Of a stretch of DNA of 43,494 nt, positions 34,579 through 42,500 are shown piece by piece. This DNA is from an uncultured Spirochaeta sp. (GTDB lineage: Bacteria > Spirochaetota > Spirochaetia > DSM-27196 > Alkalispirochaetaceae). The number at the start of each line of letters is the position of its first letter. Within the stretch, counting starts at the first letter, position 1. Made by a program: the position numbers and the translations under genes. The stretch covers positions 1 through 43,494 of the forward strand of contig CAJWEZ010000039.1 in assembly GCA_913030605.1 (NCBI GenBank), written 5' to 3'. Under the pieces are notes generated by a model, which saw only the letters and a list, made by a program, of their open reading frames with translations, ran no database searches and had not been told where the DNA came from.

Positions 34579-34723
34579 GGCTGTATACACAAGCGTGTTG
34601 CAAACGCGTCAGCAGGATACTGCCAGGAAAGGATTTACGCCTTCCGGACACACCCGATCGTCGCTACTCCTTTCAGGGAAAGAAGTTCACAGCGATCCTG
34701 CAACAACTTCCTGTATACAGCCT
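34579..34723. repeat. 145-bp imperfect palindromic element between convergent genes
   Basis: The ends 34579-34602 and 34700-34723 are inverted repeats matching at 19 of 24 positions. The outer 11 bp (GGCTGTATACA) match perfectly, and an inner AAAGGA/TCCTTT match (about 34628 and 34666) lies at nearly equal depth. Each end carries a self-palindromic TGTATACA. The element fills the gap between two convergent operons and has no gene or poly-T. It could be a MITE-like remnant, a long folded RNA, or paired operator-like sites. Confidence 0.45.
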
Positions 34724-34756
34724 GCTGATCGCCCGCGGGGGGCGCCGGCGGCCCGC

Positions 34757-36424
34757 CTACCGCACCGCCGTCAGGGCGTGTGAAATATGCAGCGAGTAGT
34801 CACCGATGTGCTCGATGTGGCGCAAAACGTCCAGGTAGAACATCTCCGCTTTGACCGCGGATCCCGTCCGGAGGCGCTTCTGTGCCGCCTTTTTTGAGCG
34901 CTTCTGGTAGTCGTTGATTCGCGCCTCGATCTCCTCTGCCCGGCGGAACTCCTCCTCCGAGAGGTGACTCTGCAGGTGTTCGGCGTTGAAGCGCAGGAAC
35001 TCCTGTACCATGCGGGCGTAGGGCTCGATCTCCGCCAGGAGATCTTTGTCGATCGGGATGTCCTTCTCGATCCGGCGGTCCGCCAGGCGGATCAGCTTGT
35101 TGCTCGTGTCGGCGATCGACTCGAGCTGGGCGGCGATCTGCACCATTCCGTTCAGGTTGGTGGCCGTCTGCTCGCTGATCGTCTCGCGGGAACACTCGAC
35201 CAGAAACAGGGTGATTTCGCTGTGCATCCGCTCGACAAGTGTGACGAGGTCGGCGAACTGTTTTCGTCGCCCGCGGACCTCGCGGGACGGCCGTTCGAAG
35301 AGTTCGACGAAATAGTCGAACAGCGCCTGCACCCGTTCCGCCATGCGACTGAGTTCGCTGCGGGCGGTGATCAGATTGAGTTCCACCGCGTCCTGGAACC
35401 CGCCCCGAACGTAGGGGAGCCGATAGCTCCGGGCGTCCGTCTCCGGGTCATCGGGCACCATGCGGTACACCAGTTTTTCGAACACCGGCACGAATCCGAT
35501 ACAGATCAGGGTGTTGGCGACGTTGAACAGGGTGTGGAACATCGCGAGATGGGCCGCGATGTCGGCCCGGTTGGTGATCGATCCGGGAACGATCGCGTCG
35601 ACCAGACCCAGTACCGGGTGGAAGACCGCCGCCATCCAGATCACTCCGAAGATGTTGAACATCATGTGCGCCCGGGCTGCGCGCTTGGCGTTCGCGCCGG
35701 CGTTGAGCGCCGCGAGGTAGGCGGTAATTGTCGTGCCGATGTTTTCGCCCAGGACGATCGCGGCGGCGGTCTCGTAACCGATCCATCCGGAGAAGGTCAT
35801 GGTGAGGGTGATCGCCATGGCCGCGCTCGACGACTGCACGGCGATGGTCAGCAGCGTCCCGACGGCGACAAACAGCACAAAGGAAAGAAAACCCAGATCG
35901 GTGTAGCCCGCCAGAAAGCTCAGGATGTGCGGATTGTTTCTGATGTCCGGGACGGAGTCCTTGAGCAGACTGAGTCCGAGGAACAGCAGTCCGAACCCGA
36001 TGATCGCGTGGGCTATGTCGTCGCGGTCGATCGACTTGATCAGCAGCATGAGTGTGCCGATCGCGATCGCCGGCAGTGCGGCGGTGCCGATGCTGAACTT
36101 GAAGCCGAGCAGGGCGACGATCCACGCCGTTACGGTCGTTCCGATGTTTGCGCCCATGATCACACCGATCGCCTGGCGCAGCGTCAGCAGTGCCGCGTCC
36201 ACGAAGCCGACCACCATGACGGTTGTCGCCGACGAGGACTGAATGACGCTCGTGATCAGGAACCCCGAGGCCACACCGGAAAACCGGTTGGAGGTCATGA
36301 AGGCCAGAATGCGCTGCAACCGTGAGCCTGCGGACTGTTGCAGTCCCTCACTCATCATGCGCATGCCGTAGAGAAACACACCCAGGCTTCCGAGGATCGT
36401 CAACAGTTGCACGAAGATGTCCAT
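34757..36424 (-). CDS. Na+/phosphate cotransporter with C-terminal PhoU-like domain (NptA/YjbB type)
   Basis: This 555-aa membrane protein moves phosphate with sodium. It contains the two inverted NaPi repeats, each with the QSSSA motif (VIQSSSATTVMVVG near residue 60 and AVQSSSAAMAITLT near 195), and GANIGTT / GENIGTT pairs that line the transport path. Residues ~340-555 are a soluble helical PhoU-like domain (LESIADTSNKLIRLADR, DVLRHIEHIGDYSLHI) that senses phosphate status or regulates flux. ATG 36424 has GGAGA ten bases upstream. A two-unit PHO-box-like repeat lies about 85-105 bp upstream (36508-36529), which suggests phosphate-starvation control, although NptA homologues can also work in export. 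Confidence 0.92.
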   Translation of the reverse strand: MDIFVQLLTILGSLGVFLYGMRMMSEGLQQSAGSRLQRILAFMTSNRFSGVASGFLITSVIQSSSATTVMVVGFVDAALLTLRQAIGVIMGANIGTTVTAWIVALLGFKFSIGTAALPAIAIGTLMLLIKSIDRDDIAHAIIGFGLLFLGLSLLKDSVPDIRNNPHILSFLAGYTDLGFLSFVLFVAVGTLLTIAVQSSSAAMAITLTMTFSGWIGYETAAAIVLGENIGTTITAYLAALNAGANAKRAARAHMMFNIFGVIWMAAVFHPVLGLVDAIVPGSITNRADIAAHLAMFHTLFNVANTLICIGFVPVFEKLVYRMVPDDPETDARSYRLPYVRGGFQDAVELNLITARSELSRMAERVQALFDYFVELFERPSREVRGRRKQFADLVTLVERMHSEITLFLVECSRETISEQTATNLNGMVQIAAQLESIADTSNKLIRLADRRIEKDIPIDKDLLAEIEPYARMVQEFLRFNAEHLQSHLSEEEFRRAEEIEARINDYQKRSKKAAQKRLRTGSAVKAEMFYLDVLRHIEHIGDYSLHISHALTAVR

Positions 36425-36507
36425 AGTTTGTCTCCAGCGGTTCGAGTGTCACACCGCCCGCCCCGCCGGGGCGACCGCGTCGTCCGTCGCTGTCGGTGTG
36501 CTCATGG

Positions 36508-36529
36508 AAAACTAACGGGAATCTAACAG
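36508..36529 (-). promoter_or_regulatory. PHO-box-like direct repeat upstream of the phosphate transporter
   Basis: On the minus strand the sequence is CTGTTAG-ATTC-CCGTTAG-TTTT: two 7-bp units 11 bp apart, each followed by a T-rich 4-bp spacer. This is the layout of the PhoB-binding PHO box (CTGTCAT plus four A/T, repeated every 11 bp). It lies upstream of a Na+/Pi transporter with a PhoU domain, which makes binding by a PhoB/PhoP-type regulator likely. The -10 element downstream is not clear. Confidence 0.55.
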
Positions 36530-36561
36530 AAACCGGGCTGGAGCGATAGGTGTTTTTGCGC

Positions 36562-36587
36562 GTCCCGGGGGCGGGTGCCCCCGGGAC
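36562..36587 (-). terminator. GC-rich hairpin after trpB2 (terminator-like, no poly-T)
   Basis: A perfect 11-bp stem (36562-36572 with 36577-36587, 4-nt loop) begins seven bases past the trpB2 stop. There is no T run on either strand, so it may stop transcription weakly, need Rho, or protect the mRNA 3' end. Confidence 0.5.
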
Positions 36588-36593
36588 GGTGGG

Positions 36594-37955
36594 CTATCCC
36601 GTGACCCCCGGCAGGCCCGCCAGGGCCATGGCGATTTCGCTCTGCGGGTACTCGTACGCGTGGAGCTTACCGGCCATGAAGTCGAGGTAGCTCTGCATGT
36701 CGAAATGTCCGTGCCCGCACAGGTTGAACAGGATCGTGCGGGGCGCGCCTTCTTCCTTCGCCCGCAGCGCTTCCCGGATCGCGCCGACCACCGCATGGTT
36801 TGCCTCCGGGGCGGGGATGATGCCTTCCGCCTCGGCAAACTGGATACCGGCGGTGAACGTTTCAATCTGGTTGTAGTTGGTTGCCTCGATCACGCCGGTC
36901 GCGTGGAGGTGGCTCACCAACGGTGACATGCCGTGGTAGCGCAGGCCGCCGGCGTGGATCGAGGGCGGAACAAACGTGCTGCCCAGGGTGTGCATTTTCA
37001 GCAGCGGCGTCAGGTGTGCCGTGTCGCCGTAGTCGTAGGCAAACGTTCCCTTCGTGAGGCTGGGGCAGGCGGCCGGTTCCACCGCGACGACCCTGACATC
37101 CTGTTCGCCGCGGAGCGCGCGACCGATGAAGGGGACGGTGAGACCCGCGAAGTTGCTGCCACCGCCGGTGGCGCCGACGATCACGTCGGGATAGTCTCCG
37201 GCGAGGTCCATCTGTTCCAGCGCCTCGAGACCGATCACCGACTGATGGAGCATGACGTGATTCAGGACGCTTCCGAGGGCGTAGTGTGCCCCCGGGTCCT
37301 GGACCGCCGCCTCCACCGCCTCGGAGATCGCGATGCCGAGACTTCCGGGGGAGTCGGGGTGTTCGGCGAGAATGGCGCGCCCTGCCTCGGTGTGCTCACT
37401 AGGACTGGGAATCACGGAGGCACCGAACGCCTCCATCATCCCTCGGCGGTACGGCTTGAGGTCGTAGCTCACCTTCACCATGTAGACCTGGACATCGACG
37501 CCCATAAGGGCTCCCGCCATCGCCAGGGAGCTGCCCCACTGACCCGCGCCTGTCTCGGTGGTGAGGCGGGTGATCCCCTCGGCCTTGTTGTAGTAGACCT
37601 GCGGAACCGCCGTATTGGGCTTGTGTGACCCCGTGGGGCTGACGCCCTCGTACTTGTAGTAGATTCGCGCCGGGGTATCGAGCGCTTTCTCCAACTGCCG
37701 GGCCCGGTATAGCGGGGTCGGGCGCCACTGGCGGTACGCATCACGAACCTCGTCGGGAATCTCGATCCAGGGTTCCCGGCTCACCTCCTGCATGATGAGG
37801 GCCATGGGAAACAGCGGGGCGAGGTCATCCGGGCCCAGCGGTTCGTGGGTCGCGGGGTGTCGCGCCGGCGCCGCGGCCTCGGGAAGATCGGACTGGATGT
37901 TGTACCACGCCGTGGGAATCCGGTCCTCGGGGAGAGGGAACTTGACCTGACTCAT
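36594..37955 (-). CDS. trpB2: Tryptophan synthase beta chain, TrpB2 type
   Basis: This PLP enzyme of 453 aa joins serine and indole to make tryptophan. It is longer than TrpB1 (about 400 aa) and has TrpB2 features: an N-terminal [13 protein letters not shown] segment, [13 protein letters not shown], the PLP lysine in [25 protein letters not shown], the glycine loop [12 protein letters not shown], and C-terminal [11 protein letters not shown] 37955 is chosen over an upstream alternative because GGAGG lies six bases before it. No trpA, trpB1 or other trp gene is adjacent, so it probably salvages indole or acts as a serine-using enzyme. It is divergent from the thioesterase gene. Confidence 0.94.
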   Translation of the reverse strand: MSQVKFPLPEDRIPTAWYNIQSDLPEAAAPARHPATHEPLGPDDLAPLFPMALIMQEVSREPWIEIPDEVRDAYRQWRPTPLYRARQLEKALDTPARIYYKYEGVSPTGSHKPNTAVPQVYYNKAEGITRLTTETGAGQWGSSLAMAGALMGVDVQVYMVKVSYDLKPYRRGMMEAFGASVIPSPSEHTEAGRAILAEHPDSPGSLGIAISEAVEAAVQDPGAHYALGSVLNHVMLHQSVIGLEALEQMDLAGDYPDVIVGATGGGSNFAGLTVPFIGRALRGEQDVRVVAVEPAACPSLTKGTFAYDYGDTAHLTPLLKMHTLGSTFVPPSIHAGGLRYHGMSPLVSHLHATGVIEATNYNQIETFTAGIQFAEAEGIIPAPEANHAVVGAIREALRAKEEGAPRTILFNLCGHGHFDMQSYLDFMAGKLHAYEYPQSEIAMALAGLPGVTG

Positions 37956-38044
37956 ACTGCCTCCATGAATAAATATCACATACCAGTGTAACAATATACG
38001 GTATGGCGCGCCACCGTTCCGCTGGCGGTTTTTCGCTTCGCCGG

Positions 38045-38050
38045 TACAAT
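38045..38050 (+). promoter_or_regulatory. TACAAT -10 element of the thioesterase gene, leaderless arrangement
   Basis: TACAAT ends six bases before the ATG at 38057; no Shine-Dalgarno is present. The -35 region is weak. The spacing is the same as at xdhC and the kinase gene. Confidence 0.45.
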
Positions 38051-38056
38051 AGCTGC

Positions 38057-38533
38057 ATGGATCATCCGGACCGTACCGTTCGCGGCGACGCGATCATCGA
38101 CCTGTTGCGGGAACGACTGGAGCCTCCCCCGGCAGACAACGTTCCACCGGCGTGTTTTCTCTCCATGGGAGGGGAGTTTCTCGAATACGACCCCGATGCG
38201 GTACGCCTGACCGCGCGTTTTCCGGTCCGCGGAGAATGGCTGAATCCGTACGGCATCGTCCAGGGCGGATTTGTCGTGGCCGCCGCCGACAACACCGTGG
38301 GGCCGTTGAGTATCCTGGTGGCACCGCCGAGTGTGACCAGGACTCTGGAGGCGTCCTATCACGCGCCGGTACGGTCGGATTTCGGGGACATCACGGTGGT
38401 GGCACGGGTACAGACGATCTCCGGCCGCCGCGTTGTCCTGACGGCGGAGGTTCTGGCTCCCGACGGGACGGTCTGCACCACCGTTCTGGCCTCGCACACG
38501 GTACTGCGCGATCCGCCCGAAGGCGGTTTCTGA
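38057..38533 (+). CDS. PaaI-type hotdog-fold acyl-CoA thioesterase
   Basis: This 158-aa hotdog-fold protein probably hydrolyses acyl- or aryl-CoA thioesters. The core [21 protein letters not shown] corresponds to the family's N-x-x-G-x-x-HGG-x-x-x-x-x-D pattern, with Gln in place of the usual His before GG and the conserved Asp in [24 protein letters not shown] and [29 protein letters not shown] follow as in PaaI/YdiI relatives. The start ATG 38057 has an exact -10 hexamer six bases upstream and no Shine-Dalgarno; an upstream open extension is ignored. The His-to-Gln change may alter activity. Physiological substrate unknown. Confidence 0.82.
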   Translation: MDHPDRTVRGDAIIDLLRERLEPPPADNVPPACFLSMGGEFLEYDPDAVRLTARFPVRGEWLNPYGIVQGGFVVAAADNTVGPLSILVAPPSVTRTLEASYHAPVRSDFGDITVVARVQTISGRRVVLTAEVLAPDGTVCTTVLASHTVLRDPPEGGF

Positions 38534-38560
38534 TAGGGGGTGGTTTTGGATAGGGGGTGG
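38532..38560 (+). repeat. 12-bp direct repeat just upstream of a promoter
   Basis: GATAGGGGGTGG occurs at 38532-38543 and again at 38549-38560, exactly 17 bp apart, ending one base before the -35 element of the next gene. This may be a pair of activator sites or a small duplication. Confidence 0.6.
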
Positions 38561-38561
38561 C

Positions 38562-38590
38562 TGGACAGCCGGTTCCGGCGGGGCTACACT
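38562..38590 (+). promoter_or_regulatory. Sigma70-type promoter of the DUF2148 gene
   Basis: TGGACA (38562-38567) and TACACT (38585-38590) are 17 bp apart, each matching five (or four to five) consensus positions. The leader would be about 30 nt and includes the GGAGG of the DUF2148 gene. Confidence 0.65.
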
Positions 38591-38626
38591 TTCGCCACAC
38601 ACACCACATTCACACAGGAGGCACCG

Positions 38627-39145
38627 ATGGAAGCGATGCGTACGGTCGCGGGGCTGATGGAGATTTCCGCGATTACGGCACCGAAGGCCGTTGGGCAGAA
38701 TTTCGTGGTCACCGCCACGATCGAAGGCGATGATATCAAGCGACTGGCGGCGGACATGGCCGCCTACGGCGACGAGTCCGGAAAGAAGAACTTTGACCGC
38801 GACGGCGCGAACGTTGCGAATTCCAGCGCGGTGTTTCTGGTCGGTCTGAAGGATGCGACGGCGCCGGGACTCAACTGCGCCGCCTGCGGGCATCCGGTCT
38901 GCCTTTCGGTCAACTCGGGGGAGCAGAACGGGGAGTTTCTGGGACCACAGTGCGCCGTACGGCTTCTGGATATGGGCATCGCAATCGGCAGCGCGGTGAA
39001 AACCGCTCAGATGCTCAACGTGGACAATCGGGTGATGTATCGCATCGGGGTTTCGGCCCGGCGCCTAGGCATGATCGACGCCGACTTCGTCATGGGGGTG
39101 CCCCTGTCGGTGTCGGGCAAGAGCATCTACTACGACAGAAAGTAG
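38627..39145 (+). CDS. DUF2148 ferredoxin-domain protein
   Basis: This 172-aa protein belongs to a family common in anaerobes. Its centre has a cysteine cluster LNCAACGHPVC followed by GPQCAVRLLDMGIAIGSAVKTA, which should hold an iron-sulfur cluster. The start AMRTVAGLMEISAITAPKA and the end NRVMYRIGVSARRLGM are typical of DUF2148. The role is unknown; electron transfer or a redox sensor is likely. GGAGG precedes the ATG and a good promoter lies at 38562-38590. A frame opens upstream at 38540, but homology starts here. The family fits an anaerobic or facultative host. Confidence 0.9.
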   Translation: MEAMRTVAGLMEISAITAPKAVGQNFVVTATIEGDDIKRLAADMAAYGDESGKKNFDRDGANVANSSAVFLVGLKDATAPGLNCAACGHPVCLSVNSGEQNGEFLGPQCAVRLLDMGIAIGSAVKTAQMLNVDNRVMYRIGVSARRLGMIDADFVMGVPLSVSGKSIYYDRK

Positions 39146-39193
39146 GGTCCCTCGCGCGTCCGGCTCGCGGACCGAAATGACGGCCGCGGCTGT

Positions 39194-40714
39194 CTACGTG
39201 CGCGTAGAAACGATGAGCGTCCAGCGCGTTCCGGGCCTCGCGGCGCCGGAAGTGCGCGGCTCCCGACTGATGCGGGCATCGATCTGCTGAACCAGCGTTG
39301 ACACCAGCGTGAGGCCGAATCCGCCCTGCTCCGGAAGAGCCGCACCGTCTCCATCGAGATGCGCCGGGAAGCCCCGGCCGTCGTCAGCCACTCCCAGGCG
39401 TATCTCGTTGTCGGTGTCCTCCAGGGTTACCGTGATCGTCCCCGGTCCGTCGTGTCCGACAAACGCGTGTTTGACCGCGTTCAGGACCAGTTCACTCACG
39501 ATCAGACCGATGGGAACCGCGAGGCCCATGCCGCAGTGCGCCGACGGTTGGATCTCCGGGGCTACGGTAATCCGACGGCCCGCGGGAATGTAGCCGACCT
39601 CTATGCCGCGGATGATGTCCGCTACGTACGGTTCCAGGAGCACATCCTCGGAGAGCCCCGGTTGAAATATGTTGTCGTGGGTTGAGGCGAGCGCCTGGAT
39701 GTGGGTTCGCAGTTCGCCCAGGATCTGGCCCGCCTGTTCGTCGATGTCCAGGGACCGGAGGTTCAGGAGACTGGAGACAAGCTGCAGGTTGTTCTTGACC
39801 CGGTGGTGAAGCTCTCGCAGCAGCATGTGCTGGAGGTCGTTCGCCTTCTGAAGACTGTCATACATACGGGCGTTGGAGAGCGCCACGGCGGCGTGATTCG
39901 CCAGCGCCTGGGCGAGTTCGATCTCGTCGGGATCGAACGGTTCGATGGCGCGTCGGTCCATAGTGATCATACCGATCACCTGTCCCCGGTCGAGGAGGGG
40001 CACACCAATCCAGGTTCGGATGTGGCCGGACTCGAACTCCCCCTCCTGCGTCAGAAAGTGGGGAAAGTCGATGCGGATATCGTCGAGGGCCAGGGCGTTC
40101 CGGCCGCTGATGACGTGATAGTTGGGGAACCGGTCGTCCAGCGGGAAACGCATTCCCACCACGTCGTCGGGGTCTTCGAATCCCCACGCTGCCACGACGT
40201 GCAGTTCCTCGTCCACCAGCATCTGGATCGTCCCGGTGTCGAAAGGCATGGCGGCGGAGAGGTTCTCGAACGTTGTGCGGTAAATCGTCGCGGTGTCATG
40301 AATCGAGCTGTCCAGCTCGACTGCCGAGGCCAGAACCGCCTGCAGTCGACTCGCCAGCCGTGCCATTTGCGCTTCGGAATCGGAGCGGGCGGCGGGGTCC
40401 GGGCCGATCAGTGCAAGCAGAATACCGTCACCGAGGGGACTGGCGGTAACGGTGAGCGCGTCTCCCGCCGGACGTGGCAGCCGTACCGCACGTTCCGTGC
40501 CTTTGGCGGCGGATGCCAGAACCTCCGACAGCCGACGGCGCAGATCCTCACCGCATCGCTCAAACAGGGACCGACCGGCCTCAGGCTCCTGGCCCGCCAG
40601 GCGCGACCAGAGTTCCCGGAACTGCGGTGAGGTGTCTCGGATCGTATGATCGGCGGACAGAAGACAAAACCCCTGTTCCACCGCGCGTTCGGTTGTCGTA
40701 TTCAATGTCCGCAC
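39194..40714 (-). CDS. GAF-domain HisKA_2 sensor histidine kinase (soluble)
   Basis: This 506-aa kinase lacks membrane helices. A PAS-like start (about 10-110) is followed by a GAF domain (about 125-280, RTWIGVPLLDRGQVIGMITM). A HisKA_2 domain follows with His303/His304 in LHHRVKNNLQLV, then an ATPase with N-box VSELVLNAVKHAF, G1 VADDGRGFP and G2 GGFGLTLV. The GAF domain suggests a small-molecule or redox input. The start is a GTG at 40714; no strong Shine-Dalgarno or TANNNT element precedes it at the right distance, so the start is uncertain. It follows the CoA-transferase-like pair on the same strand after a 61-bp gap containing a hairpin. Confidence 0.9.
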   Translation of the reverse strand: MRTLNTTTERAVEQGFCLLSADHTIRDTSPQFRELWSRLAGQEPEAGRSLFERCGEDLRRRLSEVLASAAKGTERAVRLPRPAGDALTVTASPLGDGILLALIGPDPAARSDSEAQMARLASRLQAVLASAVELDSSIHDTATIYRTTFENLSAAMPFDTGTIQMLVDEELHVVAAWGFEDPDDVVGMRFPLDDRFPNYHVISGRNALALDDIRIDFPHFLTQEGEFESGHIRTWIGVPLLDRGQVIGMITMDRRAIEPFDPDEIELAQALANHAAVALSNARMYDSLQKANDLQHMLLRELHHRVKNNLQLVSSLLNLRSLDIDEQAGQILGELRTHIQALASTHDNIFQPGLSEDVLLEPYVADIIRGIEVGYIPAGRRITVAPEIQPSAHCGMGLAVPIGLIVSELVLNAVKHAFVGHDGPGTITVTLEDTDNEIRLGVADDGRGFPAHLDGDGAALPEQGGFGLTLVSTLVQQIDARISREPRTSGAARPGTRWTLIVSTRT

Positions 40715-40725
40715 CCTGATGGTGT

Positions 40726-40755
40726 GGCGGAAGCGTAGTGTCTGATGCTTCCACC
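40726..40755 (-). other. Hairpin between CoA-transferase-like and kinase genes
   Basis: A 9-bp stem with one mismatch (40726-40734 with 40747-40755, 12-nt loop) lies between the ctfB-like stop and the kinase GTG start. There is no T run, so it may be a weak terminator or an mRNA structure near the kinase start. Confidence 0.3.
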
Positions 40756-40775
40756 GTCAAGCCGACGGGCCTCCG

Positions 40776-41522
40776 TCAGAACTCGCTGTAGCGCACTCCC
40801 TGCGGATCCACGGCGTCGAGCGCCGCGAGTTCGCCCTCGCCGGGAGGCGCGATCGGGCCTGCATCGTCGCAGGTCCTGATCGGAAAGCCGGTGTGTTCGC
40901 GGATCTCCTCGAGGCTCGCATGGGCGAACCAGCCGGCCACCCGCAGTTCCCCCTCTTCCATTCGCAGAACGCCCAACGGCGTCACGACCTCGCGGACGCT
41001 CCCGGCTGCGGTGACGAAATCGCAGCGTTCCACGATCGATCGCGCGTCGTGCCGGGTACGCCAGACGATCGTGTGACGCGCCATGGGAACGATCGCGGCG
41101 CTTCCGGCGCCCCCGGGGAGTTTGACCTTCGGTGTGGCAAAGGGCCCGATCACGCTGTTGTTGATGTGCCCGCGTCGGTCGACCTGAACGCCGCCGAGGA
41201 ACGCCGTGTCGAGTTCACCGCGGGCGCAGAGGTCGAAGATGTCTGTCAGCGAAAAGAAGGACTCGCTGCCGGCGAGGAACGCCGGTGAGCAGGTCGAGAC
41301 GGTAAGACTCCCCGGGGCGATGTTCACGCCCCCGGCGATGTTCAGGTACTCGAGCTGCGGGTTGTGCACGCTTCGGGCAAGCGCGATCGCCACCGCCGGC
41401 AGCGGGCTTGCGAGTCCATGAAACGCGTTGCGCGAGTTCGCGAGGATGCGCGCCATTTCCACCGCCATCGCGTCGGCGACGATGCGGATCTCCCGGGGGA
41501 CGTCGCGAGTTTCCGTGCTCAT
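40776..41522 (-). CDS. CoA-transferase-like subunit B (GctB/IpdB family), catalytic Glu motif not conserved
   Basis: This is a 248-aa beta-type subunit of a family I CoA-transferase. It shows FLGGVQVDRRGHINNSVIG, PGGAGSAAIVPMARHTIVW and CDFVTAAGS, all typical of GctB/IpdB-like proteins. At the position where active transferases carry the nucleophilic Glu in an E-G-G or E-S-G motif, this protein has LNIAGGVNIAP, with Ala in place of Glu. It may therefore catalyse something other than CoA exchange, as is known for the related hydrolase IpdAB, or be structural. The start ATG 41522 overlaps the subunit A stop as ATGA. The large open frame upstream is ignored. Substrate unknown. Confidence 0.85.
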   Translation of the reverse strand: MSTETRDVPREIRIVADAMAVEMARILANSRNAFHGLASPLPAVAIALARSVHNPQLEYLNIAGGVNIAPGSLTVSTCSPAFLAGSESFFSLTDIFDLCARGELDTAFLGGVQVDRRGHINNSVIGPFATPKVKLPGGAGSAAIVPMARHTIVWRTRHDARSIVERCDFVTAAGSVREVVTPLGVLRMEEGELRVAGWFAHASLEEIREHTGFPIRTCDDAGPIAPPGEGELAALDAVDPQGVRYSEF

Positions 41523-42331
41523 GCCGGGCCTCCCTGTGCGGTCAGATAGTCCCGGAGCTCCGCCGCCGACGAAAGTGCCTGTACGGCGCGAATCGCGTCG
41601 GCGTCGGCGTCGTAGCTCCCGGCGCAGGACCCGGGGCGTGCGCCGCCCGGGGCGTGAACGACTCCGTCGACCAGAACGGACGGGATGTCCACGTGGTCGA
41701 GGGGCACCGGCAGCGCATCGGTGTCGACGATTTCTTCCGCCGTGAGCACGACGTGGCGTGCCGCCCTCGCCATGAGCAGGTCCTCGTTTTTGGGTCCGGT
41801 GATGACGCCGTTGCCGTGGAGATCGGCGTGCTGAACGTGAATCACGGCGAGGTCCGGACGAATCGCGGGGATCGCCGGAAAGCGTTCTGTCCCGCCGTAG
41901 GGATCGTCCAGCCACTCGAAACCCCGCGCCCGGGGAAGATCGCTGTTGTAAAGCGCCCGAACCGGGAGAAACGGGAGACCGTACGCCGCCGCCCGGAGAC
42001 TGGCGATCACCGTGTAGCACGCGTGTTCCCGCGCCTCGGTCCGCCCGGACTCGACAGCACTGCGATAGTGCCGTGCGAGGCCGAACTCGGTCTCGTAGCC
42101 CACGAAACCGGCGGAGACCGCCTCCACGATCCCAGCCAGACACAGGACATCGATGTCGTACGCACCGGCGGTTTTGACCAGGTGCAGACGCAGATCCGTG
42201 CGCTGTGCAACGCGGTGAACAAAGGCGTGGGGGACACGATGGATACTGTTGCCACCCAGGGCCAGGGTCCGGGAGCCAGGTGCCAGGAGCGACACCGCCT
42301 CGGTCATGGTCATCGTCTTGGATGCAGCCAT
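41519..42331 (-). CDS. CoA-transferase-like subunit A (GctA/IpdA family)
   Basis: This is a 270-aa alpha-type subunit forming an operon with the B-like gene (ATGA overlap). The N-terminal half has the CoA-transferase fold with GSRTLALGGNSIHRVPHAFV and DLRLHLVKTAGAYDID. DLAVIHVQHADLHGNGVITGPKNEDLLMARAA (read in parts) near residue 170 is typical of GctA/IpdA-type subunits. An upstream TTG would add six residues, but ATG 42331 is preferred. It has no Shine-Dalgarno, and TATGAT lies six bases upstream, so the mRNA may be leaderless. It is divergent from the microcompartment operon and may supply or consume an acyl-CoA linked to it. Confidence 0.87.
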   Translation of the reverse strand: MAASKTMTMTEAVSLLAPGSRTLALGGNSIHRVPHAFVHRVAQRTDLRLHLVKTAGAYDIDVLCLAGIVEAVSAGFVGYETEFGLARHYRSAVESGRTEAREHACYTVIASLRAAAYGLPFLPVRALYNSDLPRARGFEWLDDPYGGTERFPAIPAIRPDLAVIHVQHADLHGNGVITGPKNEDLLMARAARHVVLTAEEIVDTDALPVPLDHVDIPSVLVDGVVHAPGGARPGSCAGSYDADADAIRAVQALSSAAELRDYLTAQGGPA

Positions 42332-42337
42332 GGCGGG

Positions 42338-42343
42338 ATCATA
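42338..42343 (-). promoter_or_regulatory. TATGAT -10 element of the CoA-transferase-like operon, leaderless arrangement
   Basis: On the minus strand TATGAT ends six bases before ATG 42331. The upstream sequence is T-rich, with no clear -35. Confidence 0.45.
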
Positions 42344-42435
42344 ACACAAAAAACGTCACAACGACATCAAACATGCATGAAAAAACGAAAACAGGAGAAC
42401 GATCCTGTATTGGTGTGGTTTTATGTGTTTTTTTG

Positions 42436-42464
42436 TTGACAGCCGAGATGGGCGACCCTACAAT
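42436..42464 (+). promoter_or_regulatory. Strong sigma70 promoter of the microcompartment operon
   Basis: A perfect TTGACA (42436-42441) and TACAAT (42459-42464) are 17 bp apart, with a T-rich tract just upstream that may act as an UP element. The leader would be about 30 nt with GGGGGAA before the ATG. It is the best promoter match in the window. Confidence 0.82.
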
Positions 42465-42500
42465 CATCACCGAGCGAAGACACAACCTTTTGGGGGAACC

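Noticed and set aside
39160..39180. Small hairpin between the DUF2148 gene and the convergent kinase gene
   Set aside because: The stem is only 5 bp and lacks a T run, so it is too weak to call a terminator.
42372..42379. CATGCATG palindrome in the divergent CoA-transferase/microcompartment spacer
   Set aside because: It is an eight-base palindrome with no second copy or wider symmetry; not enough to call an operator.
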